NCBI GenBank assembly: GCA_943735955.1
Contig: OX030966.1
Coordinates: forward strand, 6,878,306-6,942,305
Direction: 5' to 3'
DNA: 64,000 nt
Source: Piscicola geometra
Lineage: Eukaryota > Annelida > Clitellata > Hirudinida > Piscicolidae
How positions within the stretch are numbered: position 1 is the stretch's first letter; every line of letters starts with the position of its first letter. Below the pieces are notes generated by a model. It ran no database searches. It had not been told where the DNA came from and saw only the letters and a program-made list of their open reading frames with translations. A program made the translations under genes and the position numbers. Of the stretch, positions 27,683 through 49,423 are shown piece by piece.

Positions 27683-28255
27683 CCCTTCACTGACTCCACC
27701 CTTTATCTTTCACCTCTCACTTCCTTCATCCACCCTTTGACCTACTTCCATCCTCTGACCTCTTTCCTTTCTCTCCAGCTTCCATCTTGTTACATTCGTC
27801 CGATCTTCCTACCTTGGTGCACCAACACCACAGACCTTGCTTCTTTTATATTTTGACGTCTTTCTATTTTTTCACTTTTCCACCCCTATTTTGTTTATAG
27901 ACATATTTTTGTGATATTCAACTTCAATATTATTGAGTCAATCTAGCTTTAATCAAAAGTTTGTAAGCCTTGTTACCCAAATAGACGCTTCTGAGACGTT
28001 TAGACAGTGTACATGTGCAGCAATGTATTGCTTTTTGGCGGCCCTTTCGATTATTCTATTCAAGTTATTTGTGTGATGGTTCTGAGATTAGACGTTGCAG
28101 AAGTTAGCAAAAGCTGGATACCCATGAGATAATTAAAGAAAAATTTGCACCAAATGCCTGTGCTGCTTTGTGACGTGATATAGTCGCTTCAGCGCTGAGG
28201 AACTCTACTCATTTACTTTATTCTCTCTTTTAGTATCATATTTTCGGCTTTTTCG

Positions 28256-28572
28256 AGGATAAAAAGCCTCTTGGAGAAAAAGCTTTCAAAAAAATCTTCA
28301 AAAAATTAATTTATAAGGAAAAATACATGATTAATACGTGATCCTTAAAACTTAAAGAATGAAATTTAATACTTTCATCTAATGTTTGTTCTATTTTTTT
28401 GCTCCTATCTCGAAATAGCATTTGAATAAATTTGCCTTGGTTGTTGTTGATTCATCACTTTAATCATTAGGTTTTCTGTTGGTTCTCGATCGTGATTATT
28501 TTTCCTTAAAAATTAATTTTTTGAAGATTAATTTTTTGAAGATTTTTTTTCTGAAGACTTTTTATCCTGAAG
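28256..28572. repeat. Imperfect inverted repeat (foldback or MITE-like)
   Basis: The left arm at about 28256-28325 starts GGATAAAAAGCCTC and runs through AATCTTCAAAAAATTAATTT to AAGGAAAAATA. The reverse complement of about 28497-28572 gives GGATAAAAAGTCTTC, AATCTTCAAAAAATTAATTT and AAGGAAAAATAA. The arms are about 65-70 bp with roughly 170 bp between them. A third related copy in the right-arm orientation lies at 28835-28910. There is no coding capacity, as expected of a non-autonomous foldback element; the family is not identified. Confidence 0.65.
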
Positions 28573-28737
28573 ACTTTTTATCTAGACGATATTTTTCCTG
28601 AAAAAATTTATCCGTTTACCAACAATTTGTATTGTATTTGATAAATTAAAGTTCGTTATAATTATGTATTTAAAAAAATATAGTTCGTTTTATTTATTTA
28701 AAATTGTGAAACGAATCTATAATCTTGGATTTGAATA

Positions 28738-28783
28738 AAAAGCGCTATAAAAATCTACTTGATTGATTGATTGATATAAAAAA
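28738..28783 (+). mobile_element. SINE/LINE-like 3' tail
   Basis: AAAAGCGCTATAAAAATCTA followed by a TTGATTGATTGATTGAT run. The GCGCTATA word followed by a short tandem repeat is typical of the 3' ends of L2/CR1-type LINEs and their partner SINEs in animals. Similar tails occur near 48.05 and 56.70 kb. Only the tail can be recognised. Confidence 0.45.
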
Positions 28784-29379
28784 TCAGTTTTTTATATAAA
28801 AAGTCCGTTTTATTTATACTAAAATATTAACAAGGACACTTTTTCTCCAAGGTTTTTTTTCCGGGAGGCTTTTTGTAGAAGGTATTTTCTCCGAGAGGCT
28901 TTTTGTCCGTTCCCCAGGTTTACTTCTTTTTTTCAAGGTTTGATTCTTTAGAAGAATTTTTAAAAAATTAAAGCATTTTAAAAACATTTTTTGTATGTTT
29001 TTGAATACCAATTTATCACTAAGCAAATGTAAATCTTAGACAAAATAAATTATAATATTTTGAATAAAAAAATAATGTTTAACAATTTACATTATTTTTT
29101 GTCAAATAGATAAAAATTTAATCACAAATGTATTTTTTTATTTGTTTCGACGAGTTCATGTTGCGACTAGTCTAATGCAATTTTTGCCAGGTATCCGCCA
29201 AACAGCCAAAGTATGTTTCATTTTAATATTTCGAGTGGAATTTTAAGTAGCCGAACTTTATTTTATAGCTCTCTTGAGTGGCCCCTTCTCTCGCATCATT
29301 TATGCGTCACCACAACCGAGCTTGAATCACAAAATAAAATTTACCTTTCTAGCTGAATTGGTTCCAGACAACCGCTAAA

Positions 29380-38617
<9,238 letters not shown>

Positions 38618-39893
38618 GCATCGCACCCACTAGAAATATCATACAATTCACCAATACATATGTCTTTATTATTACTTATGACATTTATTATTTTTTTTTA
38701 TTAAGAATTATTTTTTAAGTTTTTAAATTTAATTGTTGAAATTTCATTTTCAATAAGTGCATACATTTTTAGCGCTTCATTACAGGATATAAATTATCTC
38801 TAGAATTCACTCTCAATCTATTTAAATTTCAAAATTATTAATTTATATATTTAAAATTCTCTTTCATCTCTGGGACTTGCTAGGCCATACAGGTTTCATT
38901 GTAATACAGGTAAGGGTTGGTGAAGAGGCAGTAACACCAGGGTCGTGGTGATGATGATGGTGGTGATAAGGATGATGAGAATGATGATGACGATGTTGTA
39001 TTCAGATGATATTCCCTTACTTCGTATGTTTTTCCATCAGAGATGCAAATCGATTGTTTGAATAATTATTTGTTTAAATTATTTTTCTCATTTCATGTTT
39101 ATTGTCTCATTTATTATCTTACCAGAGTTTATTGACCAAATAAGTGTTTAATTTCTTTGTGACACCTATTTACCCTTTTTTTACACCACCAATCAATCAT
39201 TAAGTGCAGGCTGTACAGCCCATTAATTATTCAATTATTATAAGTCAATCAAGTTTCCCCATCAAGCGCCTACTTTTTAAAAATGAATCTTTTGGTTTAT
39301 TAATTCCTTCAATCAAATTCATCTTAAACTCATCTATAAAAGCTTTATGGCTTCCAATTAAAAAGAAATTGTATCCTAATTGTTTAATTATTATTAATTG
39401 TAAAATATATTATCTTTAGGTTGCTCCTACACACGAAAGTACAACTTGCGCAGCTGTACACAATCTGATTCACTCACACCAGTAACCATTTGCATACGTC
39501 ACTTCACTAGTTATTTGTTGGCTAATTACCTGTTAATTAACAACTAATTACCCATTTAAGCTTATTAAAATTTTGAATTATTGATCGAGGCAGATTTAAT
39601 TATATTTAATTATCAATGCGTCCTGGCATTTGTTTCAACTGATCAAAAGTAAAAACGATTTTTAGATTATTTAATAAAAACTTATAAAAAAAGCATAAAA
39701 AATAAAGATTTAAAAAAATGTAATTATAGGCAAAAAGAACATCAGAGTTGGAAACCAATTAATTACAAAGCTTCGAAAAAGGGCCGATTGTAATTAGTTT
39801 ATAATAATATAGTATAATAGTTTATCCACATCACTTTTTATACTTTGTTTTTATTATTTCATTATATTATTTATTATTATTATGATGATGACG
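38618..39893. other. AP-beta-NUP93 convergent intergenic region
   Basis: AT-rich DNA between two genes that converge on it. It contains the 3' UTRs of both. The ORF at 39204-39419 is unrecognised and has no splice context. No repeat longer than a few GAT units (38945-38995). Confidence 0.5.
39850..39855 (-). other. Polyadenylation signal of NUP93
   Basis: The minus strand reads AATAAA about 40 bp past the NUP93 stop codon. It fits a very short 3' UTR. Confidence 0.5.
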
Positions 39894-42800
39894 TCATTTG
39901 ATGGACGCCTCGAGGGAGACGAGTTGAGCGGTCACGTGGGAGGGCATTCGTGACGTCATCGAGCCTGAGAAACTCACCAGACTCGCCATCTGCGCCCTGT
40001 ACTCCTTCAACAGCTGTTCCCAAGATGGATGGATGGATGGATGGGTGGGTTGGATGGGTAGTTGGATGGATGGGTGGGTTGGATGGGTAGTTGGATGGAT
40101 GGGTAGATAGATGGACGGATGAATAAATCAATATAGCCCTAGAATGCAAGAGTAAACGACAGAAGGGTCACGTGCTCGTACATTGTTCCTGGAGGCTTGG
40201 TCGGCACTTGTGGAGTGGCTGAGATTGGCGTTGCTGTGAGGGAAGAAAAGAAGGTGGATGAAGGAGGTGAGAACGAACACACACACACACTTACATCCCA
40301 CATAAACACACACACCCACACACACAAACCAACATAAACACACACACCCACACACACAAACCCACATAAACCCACACACACACACACAAACCCACATAAA
40401 CCCACACACACAAACCAACATAAACACACACCCACACACACAAACCCACATAAACCCACACACACACACGTACGTGAGTTGCTTGCAGAGTTGCGAGAGG
40501 CAGTGTGCGGTGGCGAGGAGCATTTCCGGCAGGCACCTGCGCACCTCCTGGCACTCCTTCTGCCACCTCCGCATCGTCGTGTCCAGCGTCGATGATGATA
40601 ATGATACCAGATTGAGTTCTCTTATGATCTGTGTGGTGGTGGTGGTAGTGATGGTATGGTAGTGGTCGTGATGATGATGATGATGGTGGTGGTGATCGTG
40701 ATGATGATGATGGTGGTGGTGGTTATGATCATGTGCAATAGCAAGAAAATGATAATGATGACGATGATGATGATGATGACGATGGCGATGATGATGATGA
40801 TGTACACACGTTGTATGCTTCTTGGAAGTTGGAGGCGTGGTAGGCTTGGAAGAAGGAGGAGAGGTCGATGAGGAGGTGGAAGGAGGTGAGGGAGGGGGAG
40901 GGAGGCAGTCTGCTGGAGGATCTGCATGAGTGGAGGTGAGTGGTGGTGGATGATTGGAAGGATGGAGTGAAGTGGTGGAAAGGTGGTGTGAAAGTGGTGG
41001 AAAAGAATTATTTAAATACGAATCGGATATTTGGTATAACTCTAATCATTACCATCATCATTACCATCACCACCCTCATCACCACCACTACCCCCATCTT
41101 CATCATCATCATCACCACCTGCTAGCGAATTCGAAGGCGATCTTCTTGACCTGCTCCACTCGTGGCTTGCTGGAGGGCAGGGCGACCACTTGGGAGAGCA
41201 GTTGCGTCAGCAGCTCCAACACCTTGCCCTCGTTCTGATTGGTTGAGGAAGCAGTGGTGGATGGGGTGGGGTGGTGGAGAAGGGAGATTGGTTGTTTGAG
41301 TGGATGGCAGAAGGGGTAGGTAGGGTGGGTGGGAATGGTGGTTAGAAGAGGGTGGAAGGGTGTGATGAAGGTGATGGAAGGAAGAGCTGACGGGATGAAA
41401 GAGTAAATTATGGATCCATCAGTGAGTATCCACCACACCATGTCACAACCCGATCCCATCACTCCCCCACCACACAACACCACCCAACCACCCACCTTAG
41501 CAAGATCATACAACCTCACTGCATCCAGCACGTGTCCCTGTGCCTCCACTTCCCCTGCCACCCTCTCGATCACCTTTAGTGGCGATGATGATGATAATGA
41601 TTATGACGACGATGGTGATGATTATAACGACGATGGTGATGATTATGACGACGATGGTGACAATGATAACGATGATGGTGATAATGATGACGATGATGGT
41701 GATAATGATAACGATGATAGTGATAATGATGACGATGATGGTGACAATGATGACGATGATGGTGATAATGATAACGATGATGGTGACAATGATGACGATG
41801 ATGGTGATAATGATGACGATGATGGTGATAATGATGACGATGATGGTGATCATGATGACGATGATCATGATGATGATTTTATAGGAGACATGCGATGAGA
41901 ATACACGAAGCTCAGAACACTGTGTTTAGCGATTACAATCGTGGTGGACGCCTCAAGGAACATAAGAGCTATGCCATAAAGCGAAGAAGGGCCAAATATA
42001 AGTGCGCCTTATACATGGTATTCTAGGTGGTTGACCTTGTCTGGCGAGACGTTGAATTGGTCCAGAAGGCCTGCCTTGCGACTGCCGTCAGTCTGGATCC
42101 TGCCCAGCATCAGGTCGTACTGCGGTGGTGGAAGAGTTGGTGAAGGAGGAGTTTGTGGGTGGGAAGAGGATGAAGAGGGATTAGTGGGTAGATAGATGGG
42201 AGAAACAGGTGGTGAATTGTAGGCGAAAATGATTTTGAATAATTTATGAGCAAGAATTTCATGAAATAGGTATATTTAAAAAAAACTAAAAATATATCTT
42301 AGGGATGTGATAGATACACTAGGAATGCACGCACGTCTCTGGTAGAGATGGTGAGTTGGCAGAAGTTTTGCACAAACATGTCAGTGTCGTCTGCCTCATC
42401 ATCATCATCAGCACGTATGCCTCTGTGTGGTGGTGGTAGTGGTAAATCCAATTGAACCACACGACACCACAACACGAACCGAAATCAACCACACCATGGA
42501 TCCACACCCACCTGAGGAGGTAGTAGTAGTGGAGGGCCTTCAGGGGGTCATGGCTTTCGAATGTGGAGGTGAAGGTGACAATCAAGTGCACCACGTTCAG
42601 TCTGCGAGTGAGGGGAGCGTCTGTGGCGCTCCTGGACACTGTGGCGGTAGTGGAAGTAGTTGATGGTGGCGGTAGTGGTTGGTGGTGGCAGTGGTTGCCG
42701 GTGGCAGTGGTTGATGGCGGTAGTGGTTGGTGGTGGAAGTGGTTGGTGGTGGTAGTGGTTGATGGTGGAGGTGGTTGATGGTGGAAGTGGTTGGTGGTGG

Positions 42801-43856
42801 AAGTGGTTGGTGGTGGTTGATGGTAGAGGTGGTTGATGGTGGAAGTGGTTGGTTGTCTCGATTAAAACGACAACTAAAAAAACAAAACAAATATATTTTT
42901 TCGATTTTAAACATGAAAAAACTTACCACAAAACAACACAACACAACACCCATACTGAAACAACTCACACAGATGAGCGTGATGGTGAGCGGGTAACAGG
43001 AGCATATTCTGGCTGAGGAAGACACAAGCCACGTGCACAGCCAGATGTCGGTGAGCCTCGAAGCGGAAGAGGAACTCGACGCACGCCTCAAACTGACCAA
43101 TCAGGAGGAGGATCTTGCTGTAGAGGAGGGGGTGTTGGTGCGCGTTGAAGTGCGCTTCGCCTGTGGTGGTGTTGGTGTGGAGGTGGTGGTGGTTGTTGTG
43201 GAGGTGGTGGTTGTGGTTGTTGTGGAGGTGGTTGTGGTTGTTGTGGAGGTTGTTGTGGAGGTGGTGGTTGTGGTTGTTGTGGAGGTGGTTGTGGTTGTTG
43301 TGGAGGTTGTTGTGGTTGTTGTGGAGGTGGTTTGGGTTGTAATTGTTTCTTTTGGTGGTGGTTGTGGTTGTTGTGGAGGTGGTTGTGGTTGTTGTGGAGG
43401 TGGTTTGGGTTGTAATTGTTTCTTTTGGTGATGGTTGTGGTTGTAAGAATTTTGTTTTGACAAAATAATAGATTTTTGTATAGAAAGTGAGAAATACAAA
43501 CGTCAACTCAAACACACACACACATAAACACACCATAAATACGTCCCTAAGCAACACAACAAACTGCAAGCCCACCATAGCCTTCGAGTAGGAGAGACTG
43601 CAACTGAGAGAACGACAACTTGTCGCTTGTGGTGGTGGGCGCTTCAAAACTCTTGTTCAAACTCCTACTACTACCACCATGACCACCACTACTACCACCA
43701 GCACCACCACCACTACTACTACTACTAGCATCTGCCTCCTCCTCATCCACCATTGACAGCTTCAGCCACATGTAGTCGTCAGTGGTGGTGGCCACTTCGG
43801 AGTGGTCGTCTTGAGGGTCGCATCTGCCTAACAGACAGTACACCAGTCTGAGGTAG

Positions 43857-43940
<84 letters not shown>

Positions 43941-46827
43941 CAGACCTCTTAAAAGGGTCAGCAGAGTTACAAACGGTTCTTTTGTATCTCAGCTTCACTT
44001 CCCTCTGAATGGAGGGAGGCAGTCTGTGGTGGTGACGATGACGATGGTGATGACATAGCAGGACAAACAGACAAACACAAAAAAGACATAGCGGGACAAA
44101 CAGACACACACACACAGACACCTGCGCCCTGGACTCTCCTTGTACTGTTTGATGACGTCAGCGAAGTCTCCGATCAGTTTCCTGTGCGGTTGATGAAGTG
44201 ATATAGCGCTACGATAATAAATAAAAATAATAAACTGCCACCACTGGCCTCCACCTTTCCCAGCCACATCACCACTACCCTGCCCACCACCCACCTGGAC
44301 TTCTCGACCCCCCTCTCGATGGCTTCAGGGTCACCACACCTGAGACACTGGTACAGCACAGCCCACACTGGATGCCCCTCCAATAGACCGTCCTATAGTG
44401 GAGGGGGAGGGGGGAGGAAGGAAGAAGGGGAGGGGTTATGTTGTGGGTGGAAATGATCTAGTAAACGCATCCGTGTTATTTTAAAAGTAATAACAGTGTT
44501 TTATTATTATAATTATTAAATTATTAATTGGGTTTGTGGTGATGTTAAATGCAAAAACAAAACATAATCAACACTAAACCATCCTACCAACAACCCACCC
44601 ACTCCACCCTCATCCCCACCCACCTCGGCGCCTCTGAAGGGCGTATTCCTGCGGGCGTTGAAGTAGGCGACGACGAGTTGCAACCTGCTCGGAACTCCGC
44701 CCAGACGCGCCTCGTGCAGGTTGCATGAGACCATGCGTTCGATGAAGAGGAGGTAGCTGTGGAGGAGTGGTGGAGTGGTGGAGGTAGCTGTGGAGGAGTG
44801 GTGGAGGAGGAGTGGTGGAATTAGCTGTGGAGGAGTGGTGGAGTGGTGGAGGTAGCTGTGGAGGAGTGGTGGAGGAGGAGTGGTGGAATTAGCTGTGGAG
44901 GAGTGGTGGAGTGGTGGAGGTAGCTGTGGAGGAGTGGTGGAGAAGGAGTGGTGGAGTAGTGATTGTTTTTGGTGGAATGGTTGTGATGATGGTGATGGTG
45001 GCTGTGGTGTGGGTGGAATAGGACTGTCAATGGGTAGTGGATTAGCATGCATAGTGGGTGTGTGGGGGTTTCTGACCAAACAAAAAATCATGAGGCTTGC
45101 AGCCGACTCATTTAAAAAGACCAATTCATGCCACTCAAAAGACACATCTTCTAAAACCAAATATTGAAGGCAAAAGGGTTGAGAGGGAGTAGTTAATTGA
45201 ACGCCTGGGACGGACTGACCTCCTCTCGAGGTAGGTCAAGGCCTGCCTCACCAGACGAGCACCCCTCGTCTCTGCCTCCACCAGGTATGACATCAGTGTC
45301 CACACCTCCAAGCAGGCCTGTTGTCGTAATAATGGTTCAGTAATAATGATGGTGGCACTATAAAACAAAAACTCCTACTACTACCACTACCACTACCACT
45401 ACTACTACTACTAGTACTACTACTACTACTACTACTACTCTACTACTACTACCTGGTCGTCGAACTTCTGGGCAACCTGCTTGAACATGGAGACGAGAGA
45501 CTCCTGCCTGCCTCCCTCCATCAGCATCTTGTTGTACTTGCTGATCTGTGCATCATCATTACCATCGTCATCATCATCATCAGCAGCATCATCATCAAGG
45601 CACCACTAGCAGCTACCATCATCACCCCCACCTTCACTCACCACATCATCATATGCTTGGTGGTGTTGGGAGGTGGTCGAAAGGCGGTGGTAGTTGTTGT
45701 TGTAGAGAAGGGTGTCGTTGAGGCTCTGTGGTGTTAATTGCATGATACATGCATTTCATATATTTACTAATGACACCCTCATCCCACCACATACTCCTCC
45801 ACCACAATAACCTTTTACCCTACTCATCCACACCCTCCCCTTCTCCCCAACAACACCCCCCTAACACACCCCTCTCACCCTCAACTAACTCCACCCCTCC
45901 CCCCCCCCCCCCCCCCCCCCACAAAACCAATATGCAAGCACCTTCTCAGACGTGCCGGAAGTGACGACGTCGGTGAAGTCGCACAAGGTGGACAAGATCT
46001 TGTGCTTCTGCTTCTGCCACTCCACCTCACCGCATCGCCATGACAACGCCGATGCCTCCTCAAACATCTTGGTGATGGTGATGTGGTGATGATGATGATG
46101 ATATGGTGTAGTAAACACGATAATGGTGTTTGAGTGATGATGAGATAAAAATAGACAATGAGGTTTGTGGTTTAACTGGTGTATTAAGTCAAATGATGAA
46201 AATGAAGAAAAATACAGTAATTAATATAATATAGTTAAATGATGATGATGACAATGCAACAGACGTTTCTCCTCGTCTGCTCCACAGCTGCCAACAATGC
46301 ATTCTCATACTCATTCTTGAGAAAGGCCTGTGTTGGTGGGTGCATGTGTGTGTTGAGGTTTGGAGGATGCCCTACATGTCCATCTTATATACGTATTGAT
46401 GATGATGATCTAGCATGATTATGATAATGATCTAGAAAGTCACCTGGACATTGACATCTTGGATGGGCTCGAGGGGCTCGAAGGTGCTCAGAGAACTGAG
46501 ACTCTGCAGCTTCTCAGACGCCTTGCTGACGTCATATCCTCGAGATCCAAGCAACAACGATCTAGGCAAACAACTCAAAGATTAATAATCATGTCTTTAA
46601 TGGAAAAAAATTAATAATCATGTCTATAATTGTGTTGTAGTCATAATAGGAGACAGCTCTCACGCTTTCATGTCAGTGCCCTCGACAGGCGCCTTGCTGG
46701 CCATCTTGAGGGCCATGTCCCTCAGTTGGTACAAACTTCTCTCCACCCTGGGCAGCTCAGAAGCCATCTCAATGTCAGCCGTCAACTGACAAGCTTGCTG
46801 CCGCAGCTCCTCGAACTCAGAAGCCAT
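39894..46827 (-). CDS. NUP93: Nuclear pore complex protein Nup93
   Basis: Twenty-two exons on the minus strand: 46827-46664, 46561-46444, 46327-46265, 46067-45942, 45725-45642, 45545-45453, 45317-45220, 44756-44624, 44392-44295, 44181-44122, 44023-43946, 43847-43576, 43160-42971, 42631-42512, 42422-42335, 42119-42036, 41573-41496, 41234-41119, 40921-40810, 40628-40474, 40233-40182, 40013-39894. They sum to 833 aa (human about 819). Diagnostic stretches: ELPRVERSLYQL, SLLLGSRGYDVS, STFEPLEPIQDVNVQ, LVRQALTYLERS, LGGVPSRLQLVVAYFN, GHPVWAVLYQCLRCGD, VYCLLGRCD, DYMWLKL, HPLLYSKILLLIGQFEACVEFLFR, AVRLYDLAK, LIDLSSFFQAYHASN, EMLLATAHCL. Nup93 is a helical scaffold nucleoporin of the inner ring, binding Nup205/188, Nup155 and Nup62 through its N-terminal region. 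Exon 12 adds a Ser/Gly-rich insertion. The gene is divergent from TBP, sharing a 546-bp upstream region. Confidence 0.95.
40275..40470. repeat. CA-rich repeat (CACACACAAACCCACATAAAC)n
   Basis: Degenerate CACACACAAACCCACATAAA units in the NUP93 intron between 40474 and 40233. On the transcribed minus strand it reads GT-rich and begins about 4 bases after the donor. Confidence 0.9.
41582..41876. repeat. 18-bp (GATGATGGTGATAATGAC)n minisatellite
   Basis: About 16 copies of GATGATGGTGATAATGAC with GAC/AAC variants, in a NUP93 intron. It lies a few bases from the acceptor of the 41573-41496 exon on the minus strand. Confidence 0.95.
42660..42860. repeat. GGTGGTTGATGGTGGAAGTGGTT-type repeat
   Basis: Irregular GGTAGTGGTTGGTGGTGGAA units in the NUP93 intron upstream (on the minus strand) of the exon starting at 42631. 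Confidence 0.9.
43163..43436. repeat. GTGGAGGTGGTTGTGGTTGTT repeat
   Basis: About 12 units of GTGGAGGTGGTTGTGGTTGT with deletions and a duplicated TTTGGGTTGTAATTGTTTCT segment, abutting the acceptor of the NUP93 exon 43160 on the minus strand. Confidence 0.9.
43853..43940. repeat. (AGT)n microsatellite
   Basis: About 29 perfect AGT units, filling most of the 98-bp NUP93 intron between the exons ending at 43946 and starting at 43847. Confidence 0.98.
44748..44960. repeat. 68-bp tandem repeat carrying copies of a NUP93 splice acceptor
   Basis: The motif GAGGTAGCTGTGGAGGAGTG occurs at about 44749, 44781, 44849 and 44917, the last three 68 bp apart. A related form (GAATTAGCTGTGGAGG) lies between copies. 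On the minus strand each gives CACAG|CTACCTC, the sequence of the real acceptor at 44756. Confidence 0.9.
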
Positions 46828-47373
46828 TTTTAAATGTATCTTTGAAGTTGAATGTGTTGAATAGTGATATTTAAGAATATTTTTGCGCTGATTTTAATAT
46901 ATTTTAGTTTTTTGTTAATAAAAGATGAAATTCCGGCATCTAGCATGCAAAATGTCTAAATGGATTTTAATTGCGGTTTTATTTAAAAAACACAACACTT
47001 ACTTGAATCTTCTATCTATTGTTTTATGACAAAGTTTTTAATAAGAATAAGCCTTTAGAGTGGACCTCAAAATACATTCAAACTAAGAGCGATATTTTAT
47101 TTAATTATACATGGCGGGATAACTTTTTAATTATTTGATTATTTTAAAATAAATAAATAATTGAGTAAATAATTTAATTTGTACAAAATATATTAAACAT
47201 ATAAATTATAAAATAGTTTTTAAACAGTATATTATTATTATGTCAATCACAAACACTTCTTCATTCTAAGATATTTTGTAGCAACATTTTGCAAGCATTT
47301 TACTGACCAAATTATAATTTAATAATCTTCAAATTTATCAATATTCATTTTAATTGTTATTAATTTCATTAAA
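46828..47373. promoter_or_regulatory. Shared upstream region of the divergent NUP93-TBP pair
   Basis: 546 bp between the NUP93 start codon (minus strand) and the presumed TBP start codon (plus strand). It is extremely AT-rich. It must hold both 5' UTRs and both promoters, or one bidirectional promoter. No CpG-rich block is visible. TATA-like words are too common in this AT-rich DNA to mean anything. Confidence 0.5.
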
Positions 47374-49423
47374 ATGAATAATTCCCCACACTATTCTCTC
47401 CTCGGTTTTCAAGTTATTATTATTTCTTCTTTAACGTTTCAATCATTTCTTTTAAACTCAAATAAGTTAATCGTTAATTACAACCTCAATTTATCATACA
47501 GCAACCGAATACTCCAGCGAACCAGCAGTCGATATTTTCTCCTCTCACAAACTTCGCAGTTCCACCAACTCCAACAGCTCCCGGCTCCAACATCAACCCT
47601 CAGTCAGGCGGTGCCTTGTTCTCCATCCAAACAGCCCACCAAGGCTCGCAACCCTCTTCGAACAACCTCCCTTCCGTTGACAACACCAACAACAACAACA
47701 ATGTCCTCAGCGTCCTGCAAAGCAACGACTACCGCCACCTGCAACCAGAGAGTTCAACTTCAGAAAATGTCCTCTCCAACAAACCTGCCACTCCTGCCTC
47801 TGCCGAGAGTCCAGGCATCATCCCTCAACTACAGTTGGCTCTTGAGCACTTTAAACATATTTAAAACCATAAAATCATTTATGAAAGATTCAATTATTTT
47901 TTCACATTTTATCTGATGATAAAATCTGTTATTATGACCTTATCATCACCATCATCAATAAACATGTTTAAGAATATATTGATAACGTATTTGTTATCAT
48001 TGTAAGGGGCATGAAATTAATGCGTAGAGCGCTATTGAGATTTATATAAATGGCGCTATATAAATATTCTGATACAATACAATCATCATCATCATCACTA
48101 CCACCCACAGGAACATAGTCTGCACAGTGAACCTGGGATGTCGCTTGGATTTGAAGAAGATTGCCATGAGGGCACGTAATGCTGAGTACAACCCCAAGAG
48201 GTGTCTGCTTCCATCATCATCATCATTATCATGCCTGCCTCAGTCATCATCATCATTATCATGCCCGCACCAGTCATCATCATCATCATCATCATCATCA
48301 TTGTGCATACTCCAGTCATCATCATCATCACCACCTCAAAGGTTTGCAGCAGTGATAATGCGCATCAGGGAGCCCCGAACGACCGCCCTCATCTTCTCCT
48401 CGGGCAAGATGGTCTGCACCGGAGCCAAGAGGTGCTCGTTGTTGTTCTTGCTGTTGTTGTTTTTAGAGGTGATTTTAGTGTTAGTGTTGTTGCTGCTGTG
48501 CTCGTTGTTGTTGCTGTGCTCGTTGTTTTTGCTGTTGTTAGAGCTGATTTTAGTGTTGTTGTTGCTGTGCTTGTTGTTATTGTTTGGTTTCTTTAGTTCT
48601 TCCGTTTGTTAGTCTTTTTATTTCATTTTCTCTGATGCTCATGATGATAATGATGTTGTTGATTCTCTCCTTGACGGTTATGATGATGATGATGATGATC
48701 TGCTGCAGTGAGGATTTTGCGAGGTTGGCTGCCCGCAAGTATGCCCGCATCATCCAGAAGCTTGGATTCGATGTGAGTCATGATGATGATGTTGATGATA
48801 CTGCTGCTGCTGATGATGATGCTCAGGACAGTGATGATGATAATGATGGCAAATGGGGTCGTGCTGACCTAATTCACGCCACCTGCAGGCGAAGTTCCTG
48901 GACTTTAAGATCCAGAACATGGTGGGATCGTGCGACGTGAAGTTTCCCCTACGCCTCGAGGGCTTTGTCTTCACGCACAGTCAGTTCACTAGGTACGTGC
49001 AAGATGTGGGGGGGGGGTCGGTTGTAGTGGTGGTTGAGGTGGGGGTTAGGGATGGTAATGGTGGTTGGGGGTTTTTGGTGTAAAGCATCGCCTCCTTTTC
49101 ATTCCCAGCTACGAGCCAGAACTCTTTCCTGGCCTCATCTACCGCATGTTCAAGCCCAAGATCGTCCTCCTGATCTTCGTATCGGGAAAAATCGTACTCA
49201 CTGGTTCGATTTTCGATTTGTCGATTTGGAACATTTTGTACAAATATTTCAACTAAAATTTCTATTACTACTATCAAATAAAATTATTTAGTAATTTTAA
49301 TTTAATATTAATTGTTATCATGACCAATGACGTCACTGGTTTCCAGGCGCGAAGGAAAGGAGTCAGATAAACGAAGCCTTCGGCAACATCTACCCCATCC
49401 TCAAGCAGTTCAGGAAGCCCTGA
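47374..49423 (+). CDS. TBP: TATA-binding protein
   Basis: Eight exons: 47374-47412, 47502-47833, 48111-48200, 48342-48431, 48709-48772, 48889-48992, 49109-49203, 49347-49423; 296 aa. The N-terminal ~115 residues are a Gln/Asn/Ser/Pro/Thr-rich activation-type tail ([26 protein letters not shown]). The C-terminal ~180 residues form the saddle with two direct repeats. Repeat 1 has [40 protein letters not shown] and [16 protein letters not shown]. Repeat 2 has [39 protein letters not shown] and [18 protein letters not shown] binds TATA boxes within TFIID, SL1 and TFIIIB. The DNA-intercalating Phe pairs of the family lie in conserved context here (RFAAVIM, GFVFTH region). Exon 1 ([13 protein letters not shown]) is inferred by phase and is the weakest part. 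Confidence 0.96.
48005..48080 (+). mobile_element. SINE/LINE-like tail remnant in TBP intron 2
   Basis: Two nearby GCGCTAT words (GAGCGCTATTGAGATTTATA and GGCGCTATATAAATATTCTG) followed by a short ATACAAT tail. It resembles the tails at 28.74 and 56.70 kb. Only the end is preserved. Confidence 0.4.

Larger units (their letters stand above)
27683..29379. other. iRhom-AP-beta intergenic region
   Basis: About 1.7 kb. The first 160 bp are CT-rich (repeated CTTTGACC and CACCCTTT words), probably iRhom 3' UTR. An AATAAA lies near 28425. The centre holds a foldback repeat (28.25-28.93 kb) and a SINE/LINE-like tail (28.74 kb). I see no gene. Confidence 0.6.

Noticed and set aside
47616..47864. 82-aa ORF beginning [14 protein letters not shown] as a separate gene
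   Set aside because: It is the same frame as TBP exon 2 (47502-47833), so it is part of the TBP N-terminal tail.
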